64,000 nt of DNA from Oceanispirochaeta sp. M1. GTDB taxonomy: Bacteria; Spirochaetota; Spirochaetia; DSM-2461. A program made the translations under genes and the position numbers. Below are positions 43,066 through 50,913 of this stretch, piece after piece; position 1 is the first letter of the stretch, and the number at the start of each line of letters is the position of its first letter. The notes beneath the pieces are model-generated. The model ran no database searches. It was not told the origin of the DNA and saw nothing but the letters and a program-made list of their open reading frames with translations. Location of the stretch: NCBI RefSeq assembly GCF_003346715.1, contig NZ_QQPQ01000002.1:124001-188000 (forward strand), in the 5' to 3' direction.

Positions 43066-44505
43066 ATGAACAAGAAAATATTGTTTACTTTATTAATTCT
43101 TTCTCTGTTTATTGTTATTTCATGTAAATCTGCACCTGAACCCGAAGAAGAACCGGTTGATGAAGCCGTTCCCGAAGAGGTTGTCGAAGAACCCGTTATT
43201 GAAAGCGGCCAGGGTCAGCAGCCTGTAATAAAACCCGAACCCGAATCTGAAGAACCTGTTATTGAGGCTGTTTCTCAGGAAGAACTTGCACTAGCTAAAC
43301 AGGCTCTGGAAAGAGCAGAAATGGTAGAAGGCTCACGTTTTGCACCGGATCTTATGAAAGAAGCCTATGCCGATATGAAGAGAGCCGAAGAACTGGCCGA
43401 AAGCGATCCCGAGCAGTCCAGAGTCCTTCTGGCAGGGGTCATAGAAAAAGGTGATAAAGCTTTTAAGCTTGGTAAGAGCGGACTCAAAGATGAAGCCTAT
43501 GCAGCCCTGGATTCCTGGGAAGCCAAACTTCTTTCAATTGACGCTGACAAATACAGCCCCGAACCCTATGCTGAAGTTATGCAGCAGTTTGAGTACACAA
43601 GAGAATCCATTGCAGCCGAACAGTTGAATCAGGCTAAAAAAGATATGGCCCTCTCTGGAATTAAATCTGCTAATCTATACAAGATACTTGATGAAAACAT
43701 CCGCTGGATTCAGATTCTTGAAAGAGATACCAAGAACTACCTGGAAGATGCCGAGAAAGAGGAAGCATACCTCTGGGCCGGAGAGGAGTTCAACCAGGCA
43801 AGCTACCTTCTGTCTGACGGTATGATCAAATTCAGACAGTATGATCTGAAAAACAGTGAAGCCGAAATGAAGGAAGCAAAATTCAGAGCAAAAAATACTC
43901 TCTACCTCACAAGAGTCAGAAAGAAACAGGCCGCAACCGATGCCAGACTGATGCAGATTCAGATGGAGCTGGAAGATGCTTCAACCCTGACAGTACAGTC
44001 TGAAGAAGGTGAGATCCTGGACGCCGCTCCATGGTCAGGAGCCGATTACCTGAATAAAAATCCTCTGATGGATGCAGTGGGTGAAGAATATGAAACCGAA
44101 GAATCCGAGCTGATGGAATACGATCTTTCTCAGATCATAGAAGAAGAGGAAGAGGAGACTGTAAGATCAGCAGGAATGTCTGTAAGCGGACTTCTTGAAA
44201 AAGCCAAGGAACTGTGGCAGATGGCAATCGAAGAACGGAATGCTGGAAACTACGATAAATCCAAAGAGCTGCTGACACAGGCAGAAGCCTATATCAGAGC
44301 CTATAAAGCCAATGCTGTAGGAAGAACCTATGTAGTTACCTACAGAGAAGTAGCTACTGACTGTCTGTGGAGAATAGCCGAGTTCCAGGAGATCTATGAT
44401 GATCCCTACCTCTGGCCTAAAATCTGGCAGCGGAATCAGAAAGCCATTCCCAATCCAGATCTGATCTATCCCGGACAGGTACTGATTATCCCTCCAGTGG
44501 AATAG
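43066..44505 (+). CDS. LysM-domain lipoprotein with helical repeats
   Basis: A 479-aa envelope protein. Lipobox VISC (Cys20), then an acidic low-complexity stretch with repeated EEPV/EEPVI units (about residues 22-65). The middle (70-410) is mostly charged helices, likely alpha-helical repeats of the TPR/DUF4398 kind. The C-terminal 50 aa form a LysM domain (YVVTYREVATDCLWRIAEF ... NPDLIYPGQVLIIP) that binds peptidoglycan. I start at 43066 because GAGGAG precedes it and the lipoprotein signal begins there; upstream codons in frame are not convincing. Likely links the membrane to the cell wall. Confidence 0.85.
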   Translation: MNKKILFTLLILSLFIVISCKSAPEPEEEPVDEAVPEEVVEEPVIESGQGQQPVIKPEPESEEPVIEAVSQEELALAKQALERAEMVEGSRFAPDLMKEAYADMKRAEELAESDPEQSRVLLAGVIEKGDKAFKLGKSGLKDEAYAALDSWEAKLLSIDADKYSPEPYAEVMQQFEYTRESIAAEQLNQAKKDMALSGIKSANLYKILDENIRWIQILERDTKNYLEDAEKEEAYLWAGEEFNQASYLLSDGMIKFRQYDLKNSEAEMKEAKFRAKNTLYLTRVRKKQAATDARLMQIQMELEDASTLTVQSEEGEILDAAPWSGADYLNKNPLMDAVGEEYETEESELMEYDLSQIIEEEEEETVRSAGMSVSGLLEKAKELWQMAIEERNAGNYDKSKELLTQAEAYIRAYKANAVGRTYVVTYREVATDCLWRIAEFQEIYDDPYLWPKIWQRNQKAIPNPDLIYPGQVLIIPPVE

Positions 44506-44522
44506 TCATTCTATAAATAAGC

Positions 44523-44556
44523 AAAAGGCTGTTTTCCATCAGGAGAACAGCCTTTT
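44523..44556. terminator. Bidirectional terminator between LysM and GH20 genes
   Basis: Stem AAAAGGCTGTT / AACAGCCTTTT with TTTTTT following on the plus strand and AAAA on the left, giving a U-tail in both directions. Lies between the stops at 44505 (+) and 44587 (-). Confidence 0.9.
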
Positions 44557-44586
44557 TTATGGATAATCGGTCATTGGTTCTATACT

Positions 44587-46080
44587 TTAGTCTTCTACAC
44601 CACCATTGACAATCATCCGCCACATGGCTCTGAATTTTGCCAGTTTACCGGGGTTCCACTCTTTAGCAGGAGCTGCGTTGATCCCCCGCTCTTTTAGCAA
44701 TACAAGGTGTCTCTCCAGACGCCGGACAAAACTTTTGTAATCTTTATCCTCTGGATTGGTCCAGCCGACCTCTGCCATGGCGATTGATCGGGGAAATGCC
44801 TGAAAGTCCCTACGATCCTTGTTATGCACCCATTCTGTCCAGAGCGGACATTCCACTCCCAGAACATGATCTGCTCCCGGAAGGTCATCCCCTTCAGCAA
44901 TCGGATCATAAGCATAAATTTTCTTAAGAGTTACGTAAGCATGAGATAGATCAATATAAGTTGAGGCATGGGCTGAAAAAATCATCTGCCTCCCCTTCTC
45001 CAGCTGTTTATATGCATTTTTTTTTCTGAAGAGCCAATACTGCCCGATGGCCGACTTATCGAGATTATCACCACAGATTTCAGCCCAGACTATAGGGGTT
45101 TTCCCCAGTTTTCTAAGGATAGAAACAGCCTGATTAGTAAAATGTACCTGCTGATCTTTAAGACTTCTAATTCCATGATTCTCTCTGTAGGCAGCACAAT
45201 GGGGACATTTTTTCCATCGGGCCTTTGGAGCTTCATCACCACCCAGATGAACATGTGATGCAGGAAAGAGCCGGGCGGTCTGTTTCAGGACAGCCTCAAC
45301 AAAAAGCCTGGCCTCCTCCTTTCCCGGACAAAGAATATCCTTGTATATCCCGGCTTTCCAGGGGACCTCCTGCCGGTCTCCCCTACAGCCAAGCTCCGGA
45401 TAAGAAGCAAGAGCCGCCATGGAGTGACCGGGAAGATCAATTTCAGGAATAACCTGAATACAAAGTTGAGAAGCATATTCTACAATGGTCCTGATATCTT
45501 CTTCAGAATAGAATCCTTCATGGAGTTCTCCCATTGTGTGACGATTATCCTGATATACGCTGTCCGCCCTGCGGCTGCCTATTCCAGTCAGCTCAGGATA
45601 AGCTGGTACCTCAAGGCGCCATCCCTGATCATCAGTCAGATGGAGGTGAAGTATATTGAATTTATATAAGCTCAGAACGTCAATCAATTCCAGAATACTA
45701 TCCACAGGCTGAAAGAATCGGCAACAGTCCAGCATAAATCCTCGCCATCCGAAACGAGGAGAGTCACCTATCTCCAGACAGGGGATACTCTCTTTAAAAA
45801 ATAAAAGCAGCTGTATCAATGTTACTGAAGCATAATGAAAACCCTTTGTGGACGAAGCGCTTATATTGATTCCATCTTTTTTAATACTGAGACAATAGGC
45901 TTCATCATCTTTTTTACCTGATCCTATTTCTTTATATGTTATCAACTCAGAGTTTCTGATCACCATCAGAGATTCAGGAAATCTCAAGTCGGAGAACTGC
46001 ACCGGTATCATCCAAAACCCAGATGTAAATACAAGGGATTCAACTGCGGGGATCAAGTTCAGCTCATCATTTTTGGCCAT
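44587..46080 (-). CDS. Beta-N-acetylhexosaminidase, GH20
   Basis: A 497-aa glycosidase. Small N-terminal beta domain (about residues 1-105) followed by the GH20 barrel, with FGWRGFMLDCCRFF at 110-123, HLHLTDDQGWRLEVPAYPELT near 145-165 and the catalytic pair Asp282-Glu283 in HLGGDEAPKARW. The Asp assists the acetamido group and the Glu is the acid. No signal peptide, so it probably trims cytoplasmic chito-oligosaccharides or muropeptide sugars. I start at 46080 (MAKNDELN), after AAAGGAG; the ATG at 46095 overlaps that site. Monocistronic between a promoter and a terminator. Confidence 0.92.
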   Translation of the reverse strand: MAKNDELNLIPAVESLVFTSGFWMIPVQFSDLRFPESLMVIRNSELITYKEIGSGKKDDEAYCLSIKKDGINISASSTKGFHYASVTLIQLLLFFKESIPCLEIGDSPRFGWRGFMLDCCRFFQPVDSILELIDVLSLYKFNILHLHLTDDQGWRLEVPAYPELTGIGSRRADSVYQDNRHTMGELHEGFYSEEDIRTIVEYASQLCIQVIPEIDLPGHSMAALASYPELGCRGDRQEVPWKAGIYKDILCPGKEEARLFVEAVLKQTARLFPASHVHLGGDEAPKARWKKCPHCAAYRENHGIRSLKDQQVHFTNQAVSILRKLGKTPIVWAEICGDNLDKSAIGQYWLFRKKNAYKQLEKGRQMIFSAHASTYIDLSHAYVTLKKIYAYDPIAEGDDLPGADHVLGVECPLWTEWVHNKDRRDFQAFPRSIAMAEVGWTNPEDKDYKSFVRRLERHLVLLKERGINAAPAKEWNPGKLAKFRAMWRMIVNGGVED

Positions 46081-46100
46081 ACAGACTCCTTTCAAGGGCT

Positions 46101-46130
46101 ATTATAATTCTCAGAAGATTGTTTCGTCAA
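46101..46130 (-). promoter_or_regulatory. Promoter of the GH20 gene
   Basis: Minus strand TTGACG (46125-46130), 18-bp spacer, TATAAT (46101-46106), 20 bp before the start codon. Confidence 0.75.
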
Positions 46131-46149
46131 AGCTGAAACAAACTAAAAA

Positions 46150-46170
46150 AGACCCGGCTTCACCGGGTCT
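46150..46170 (-). terminator. Terminator of the lpoB operon
   Basis: Stem AGACCCGG / CCGGGTCT with a 5-base loop; TTTTT follows on the minus strand. It lies 24 bases after the stop at 46195. Confidence 0.9.
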
Positions 46171-46194
46171 TCAAGATAAGCATAATTTGAGAAA

Positions 46195-47238
46195 TCAGTT
46201 CATGGCAAAGCTGTCAAAATAGTCTTCCATTCCTCTGAGGAACTTCTTAAGCATTATTTCCTCCATGGAGCGATAAGCCCGGGATTCGGCTTCTTCAAGA
46301 GATATGGCTGTTTCCCGTTTCTTCTCATCTATGGAGACAACAACATCTCCCTTCTCATTCCGCATCTCCATAAAGAGAGTCCAGCGAAGGTTTTTATAAT
46401 CGTTATTGAGGGTAACTTCTTCCATTTTCACCCGGCCGGTAACTGAAAGCTTTGACTCCCCCTCTGTCACAGAGAATCCCCGGTCAGTAAGAACCTGGGA
46501 AACAACAGCAGCGACCTTGCCGGCTCGATCCCCTTCTACAGTTATGGAGTACTGCATCTGTTCCGCTGTATCCGCATATGCAGAATGGAGCACCGCAGGA
46601 TCATAGGGTAGCATTACAGCTCTTGCGAAGGGCTGATAGATGATATCCAGCTGATCCTTCATGGAATGAATTTTTACATCCATGACCATTGCTCCATCAA
46701 GAAATCCATAACGTCTGAGCAAGTCGCTCTGTTCGGCTGATTTTTTAATAAAGGCTTGGGTTTTCATGCCGTCCTGATCTATCCTCTGGCGATAAATATT
46801 GGCAGTCTCCATCCGGTCGATATAAGCAACCACATAGACCTTACCCATATCACTGGTCCAGGATTCTGCAAAATGTACATTGATCAGAGTTTCATCGGAT
46901 AACTGTGTAATAGATTCATCAGAAGTTGTTTCCATCCGTGATTCCAGAATAGTGTCACCATCAGACAGATCTTCGTAGCGTGTGCTGATTGTACTGTCTA
47001 CAACTATTGCAGTCCTGAAGATTCGTGCTAAAGAAGCCTGACCATCCTGCTTTGCACTTTTAAGAGAATTGCCTTCTCCAATTTCCACCAGATATTCATC
47101 ATTGGGATAGAGTGAGTGTTTATCATCCACCCATGAAGGTTTCTTTCCTCCCGACCGTTCTGATGAGCTTCCGCCGGAAGCACAGGAAAAAAGAAATAAC
47201 GGAATAAGGGATAATAGAAATACATATTTTAATTTCAT
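46195..47238 (-). CDS. LPP20-family lipoprotein
   Basis: A 347-aa envelope protein. Lipobox FLFSC (Cys19), then a Gly/Ser-rich tether. Residues 30-150 (KPSWVDDKHSLYPNDEYLVEIGEGNSLKSAKQDGQASLARIF) match the LPP20 lipoprotein pattern, in which a W-x2-D region and a G-x-G-x-S-x2-A-x2-D-A run are conserved. The rest looks like a second similar domain (AGKVAAVVSQVLTDRGFSVTEGES). I start at 47238, with GGAG nine bases upstream, rather than 47259. It follows the COG3014-type gene by 38 bases; the cluster with lpoB suggests a role in peptidoglycan synthesis control. Confidence 0.82.
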   Translation of the reverse strand: MKLKYVFLLSLIPLFLFSCASGGSSSERSGGKKPSWVDDKHSLYPNDEYLVEIGEGNSLKSAKQDGQASLARIFRTAIVVDSTISTRYEDLSDGDTILESRMETTSDESITQLSDETLINVHFAESWTSDMGKVYVVAYIDRMETANIYRQRIDQDGMKTQAFIKKSAEQSDLLRRYGFLDGAMVMDVKIHSMKDQLDIIYQPFARAVMLPYDPAVLHSAYADTAEQMQYSITVEGDRAGKVAAVVSQVLTDRGFSVTEGESKLSVTGRVKMEEVTLNNDYKNLRWTLFMEMRNEKGDVVVSIDEKKRETAISLEEAESRAYRSMEEIMLKKFLRGMEDYFDSFAMN

Positions 47239-47276
47239 AATAAACTCCAATCTACACACAAATAATTAAGAAAAGG

Positions 47277-48692
47277 CTACTCAAGCACATATGACTCTAC
47301 AAAATTCAGCTCACCGGACTGCAAATTTAATGATCCCCGTTGATCTCTGAATATCAATGTACTGTCTTTATAATATTCAATACTGACATCATGCTCTCCC
47401 GGGGGAAGAGCAAAATCAATACTATGAGCATAGGCCGGAAAATACTGGGAGATCCTGAGATCCGCATTTTCGGTGGCATCCACAGCAACATCAGCAGCAA
47501 AACCAATCAATATTCCCAGGACCATTCCACCGGCATCATCACTCATGGAATCATTTACTGCAGTCTTGCCGGTCTCCTTTACGATCCCTTTTGTTACGGT
47601 CCGTAAAATAGATTTACCTATAACCAGAGGCTGCTTGATTAAAAAGATCTCTCTTGAAATCCTCTCCATGTTTTCAATCAGAGGAAGCTCTTTCACAGGA
47701 ACTCCGTCCACAAGAAGGACAATTCTGTTGACCTTACTGTGCATCTGTTCCATCCGGGGATACTCAAATTTAAAATGATAACCGGAGCCAATTCCGGGCA
47801 TCAGCAGAAAATTAAAACCCACAACTGACTTAATATACTCTTCATTCTGACTGACAGAAGTGATAAAAACACCATTTTTTACTGTATCCAGATAAAATGT
47901 CTCGGCAACCTTCCGGGGAGAAACTCCTGAGAATGCCAGAACAGAGAGCCGTGCCATTTCCGAATCATTTTCAAGTTCCGGAAGTTCAGGAATATCAAAG
48001 TCATATAGATGACTCTGGGACAGGAAAGCATCCTTGATATAATCCCGCTCAATCCGGGCACTGTCAGGACTGTTCTCATAACGATAGAGCAACAGTCCAA
48101 GATAACGGGCCAGCACATCATTGTGAAAACGGTTTTTCAGAGCTTCAATCTGCCCCTCTGCTTCTGAGGAATCGTTATATTCCTCAATAAGAGAGCGGTA
48201 TTTATCTTCAAGAATATTGAGTTTGATATGCACACGTTTAATCTCAATCATGGCGGATTCTTCATCACCCAGGGCAATGTAATTCAGCCCTTTAAAGACA
48301 TTCAGATAGATATCTTCATAGTCCTCACCGGCATATTCCAGGGCATTGTCATTAAGGATTCCAGAAGTTATTGCTTTAGAAATACTCTTAGAATAAAGCT
48401 CTTCGATGCCCCGCTCAGCATTATCCAGTGCAGCATTACTCTTTTCATACTCACCGGAATAATGGTAAAGCATTCCCACATCCAGAAAATACAGGACCCG
48501 GTCTTTCTCCTTATAACTCTCTTCCTTATGTGACTCAATAATTGTACTGGCACCCTGAAAATCCCTCCTGGAGACCGACTCAGAGGCCTCAACATACTGC
48601 TGTTGAAAAGTCTGAGTACTGGCACAGGAGGAAATAAAGAGAACAGAAATCAGGCTGATACTTAAATAAATGCTATTTTTAGATTGAGACAT
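47277..48692 (-). CDS. COG3014-family lipoprotein with TPR-like repeats
   Basis: A 471-aa envelope protein. Lipobox ISSC (Cys23). Residues 25-240 contain helical TPR-like repeats (GMLYHYSGEYEKSNAALDNAER; KGLNYIALGDEESAMIEIKRV). The C-terminal half contains a Gly-rich MVLGILIGFAADVAVDATENADLR and a beta-rich end. This matches the uncharacterised COG3014 family by layout. It lies 6 bases after lpoB. A conserved lpoB-COG3014-LPP20-like trio is seen in several Gram-negative groups, but its biochemical function is not established. Confidence 0.8.
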   Translation of the reverse strand: MSQSKNSIYLSISLISVLFISSCASTQTFQQQYVEASESVSRRDFQGASTIIESHKEESYKEKDRVLYFLDVGMLYHYSGEYEKSNAALDNAERGIEELYSKSISKAITSGILNDNALEYAGEDYEDIYLNVFKGLNYIALGDEESAMIEIKRVHIKLNILEDKYRSLIEEYNDSSEAEGQIEALKNRFHNDVLARYLGLLLYRYENSPDSARIERDYIKDAFLSQSHLYDFDIPELPELENDSEMARLSVLAFSGVSPRKVAETFYLDTVKNGVFITSVSQNEEYIKSVVGFNFLLMPGIGSGYHFKFEYPRMEQMHSKVNRIVLLVDGVPVKELPLIENMERISREIFLIKQPLVIGKSILRTVTKGIVKETGKTAVNDSMSDDAGGMVLGILIGFAADVAVDATENADLRISQYFPAYAHSIDFALPPGEHDVSIEYYKDSTLIFRDQRGSLNLQSGELNFVESYVLE

Positions 48693-48698
48693 TCCCTA

Positions 48699-49292
48699 TT
48701 ACCATTTGGATTTGGATTGTTTAATCAATTTTTTGACTTCGTTCTCACCAATCCAGGCTTTCTCATTTGTCTGCAGGTGAATCAATTCCATACTGACCTG
48801 ATATTTGATTACTTTCTTTCCTTCAACAGCATCTGTGATGGAAGTGATAACACCCTGCATCATATAATCTGCACCGGTTTCTGCGGCCAAAGCGTTTGCA
48901 GTCTCTTCGGTTGAATTAGATTGCTGATCTTCACGCTCTTCACGGACTTCCTCACGTTCAACCGCACTGGCAACAAAACGGACACGGCCGCTGTTAATCA
49001 GTTCACGCTCGATATCTTTGATAAAGGTCAGGACTTCAATATGCTCGGAGCTCTTGTTTCGAACTGATCCCACAATAACAACAGGTTTTTCCCCGTTCTC
49101 TGCAAGATAATCATCTATCCAGGGTCTGGACAGACAATCAGAGACGATCTCCTCTGCGGTCAGTCTGGAATCTGTATCGTTCCAGCGTCCGCTTAAATCG
49201 ATTACTTCATCAGAAGAGGTTCTTGTTACTTTGGTGGATGCACATCCGGCTAAAGATACTATTGCCAGTATCAGGACTAACAGTCTTTTCAT
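48699..49292 (-). CDS. lpoB: LpoB-type penicillin-binding-protein activator lipoprotein
   Basis: A 197-aa outer-membrane lipoprotein type protein. Lipobox LAGC (Cys17). IDLSGRWNDTDSRLTAEEIVSDCLSRPWIDDY near residues 30-65, then VVIVGSVRNKSSEHIEVLTFIKDIERELINSGRVRFV, are characteristic of LpoB. In E. coli LpoB stimulates the synthase PBP1b from the outer membrane; whether a cognate PBP is present here cannot be seen. First gene of a three-gene operon with two other lipoproteins. A Gln/Glu/Arg-rich loop (EREEVREEREDQQSN) precedes a conserved C-terminal ADYMMQGVITSI. Confidence 0.85.
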   Translation of the reverse strand: MKRLLVLILAIVSLAGCASTKVTRTSSDEVIDLSGRWNDTDSRLTAEEIVSDCLSRPWIDDYLAENGEKPVVIVGSVRNKSSEHIEVLTFIKDIERELINSGRVRFVASAVEREEVREEREDQQSNSTEETANALAAETGADYMMQGVITSITDAVEGKKVIKYQVSMELIHLQTNEKAWIGENEVKKLIKQSKSKW

Positions 49293-49362
49293 TACTAATT
49301 CTCCTATTAAAAAAGCTCAAACATCACGGTAACCTCACAGGGTTCCTGAGTTGAGAGATCGC

Positions 49363-49384
49363 ACAATCTGTAGTTTAAGATTGT
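49363..49384 (-). repeat. Hairpin upstream of lpoB
   Basis: Stem ACAATCT / AGATTGT with an 8-base loop, about 71-92 bases before the lpoB start. It may be part of the leader or an operator. No clear -35/-10 pair could be placed with confidence. Confidence 0.35.
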
Positions 49385-49468
49385 CCATGAATATATTGTA
49401 ATTCATTTCTTTTCATAATCCATCCCCTTTCATGAATTCTAGGAACATTATTCCTGAGAAAAACGCTC

Positions 49469-49497
49469 TTGAATAAAAAGCTCTCATATTTGATAAT
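49469..49497 (+). promoter_or_regulatory. Promoter of homoserine dehydrogenase
   Basis: TTGAAT (49469-49474), 17-bp spacer, GATAAT (49492-49497), about 40 bp before the start codon at 49539. No riboswitch-like leader fits in the space. Confidence 0.65.
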
Positions 49498-49538
49498 CCT
49501 CAATAAGGTTTAATTAAAAATTTTCAGGAGTTTGAAAG

Positions 49539-50858
49539 ATGGTTAATGAGGGAAAATTCGGAGTAGCACTAGTAGGATGCGGCATTGTCGGCGGCGGAAC
49601 TGCCAGAGTACTTACCGAAGATATCGAGTACCTTCAGGAAAGGACAGGGATTCCCTTTTATCTTAAATATGTGGTGGACAAAAATTTTGATAATGCACGT
49701 TCCATTGCTGTTCCTGAGAACCTGTATGAAGAAGATTTTAATAAGGTGATTGCCGATCCTGATGTATTCCTGGTTGTGGAACTCATCGGCGGTCTTACTG
49801 TTGCCAAAAAGATAATGACCAAGGCTCTTGAAGCGGGAAAACATGTTGTTACCGCCAACAAGGCTCTTTTAGCCCATTACGGACCGGAGCTTTTTGCCCT
49901 GGCCAGAAAAGAGAAGGTCAGCATCGGGTTTGAAGCCAGCTGCGGCGGCGGTATCCCCATTATAAAAGCCCTTACAGACGGTCTGCTTGCAAACCGTATT
50001 GAAGCCATGTTCGGTATCGTCAACGGTACCTGCAACCATATACTCACGGAGATGACAGAGAAGGGACAAAGCTACAAGAGCGCCCTTCAGTCGGCCCAGA
50101 AAGCAGGCCTGGCGGAAGCGGACCCCACACTGGATGTAACCGGTATGGATTCGGCTCACAAGCTGACCATAATGGGTTCTCTGGCCTTCGGAGAGAGAGT
50201 AAACCTTGATTCAATCCCCGTACAGGGAATAGACACTCTGGATCTCTACGATATAAAAACTGCCAGAGATCTGGGATATATAATGAAGCTCCTGGCGGTT
50301 GCCAGGAGGACAGATAAGGGTCTGGCACTCAGTGTTTCTCCCTGTCTTCTACACACATCCCATCCCCTGGCCCGGGTCTCCGGAGCCTTTAATGCAGTCA
50401 GTGTCTACGGTCATGCCGTAGGACATACCATGTATATGGGTAGAGGAGCCGGAAGCTCACCCACAGCTTCTGCCGTAGTTTCCGATATTATCGCAACTGC
50501 TCTCGGGATTACTCCTAAAGCATTCGAAACACTGACCTTCTGGCCCGACAGAACAAAACCGGCGGTTCAGCTTCCTCCAGCAGATATCATAAGCCGCTAC
50601 TACCTGCGCTTTATGGTACAGGACAGACCTGGAACAGTTGCCCGGATAAGCGCTATTCTCAGTGAATATGGCATAAGCATCACGGCTCTTCAGCAAAAAG
50701 AGGAAACATCTGCAATTATCCCTGTTGTTATGACAACTCATGAAGCAGGTGAAGGCGCCGTAATCAAGGCGCTTGCGGCCATTGAGACTCTGGAAGAGGT
50801 CATAGAATCACCTTATATGATCCGCATTGTAGAAGAACACCCTGAGAAAGTAATCTAG
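49539..50858 (+). CDS. hom: Homoserine dehydrogenase
   Basis: Cytoplasmic enzyme that reduces aspartate semialdehyde to homoserine, the branch to threonine and methionine. 439 aa. NAD(P)-binding GCGIVGGGTARVL at residues 14-26; HVVTANKALLAHYG with the conserved Lys; the catalytic region GGGIPIIKALTDGL; GTCNHILTEM; and AGLAEADPTLDVTGMDSAHKL. A C-terminal ACT domain from about residue 350 (RFMVQDRPGTVARISAILSEYGISI) implies threonine feedback control. This is the single-function enzyme, not fused to aspartokinase. Shine-Dalgarno AGGAG lies 7-8 bases before the start. Confidence 0.95.
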   Translation: MVNEGKFGVALVGCGIVGGGTARVLTEDIEYLQERTGIPFYLKYVVDKNFDNARSIAVPENLYEEDFNKVIADPDVFLVVELIGGLTVAKKIMTKALEAGKHVVTANKALLAHYGPELFALARKEKVSIGFEASCGGGIPIIKALTDGLLANRIEAMFGIVNGTCNHILTEMTEKGQSYKSALQSAQKAGLAEADPTLDVTGMDSAHKLTIMGSLAFGERVNLDSIPVQGIDTLDLYDIKTARDLGYIMKLLAVARRTDKGLALSVSPCLLHTSHPLARVSGAFNAVSVYGHAVGHTMYMGRGAGSSPTASAVVSDIIATALGITPKAFETLTFWPDRTKPAVQLPPADIISRYYLRFMVQDRPGTVARISAILSEYGISITALQQKEETSAIIPVVMTTHEAGEGAVIKALAAIETLEEVIESPYMIRIVEEHPEKVI

Positions 50859-50913
50859 CCCCCCTCTCAGGACTGATGAGTTCTGGAAGCAAAATAATAA
50901 TTGGAGAACAAGG

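Noticed and set aside
49293-49538. Riboswitch or peptide attenuator ahead of homoserine dehydrogenase
   Set aside because: A good promoter lies only about 40 bp before the gene, leaving no space for a SAM, lysine or threonine leader; upstream stems belong to the lpoB side.
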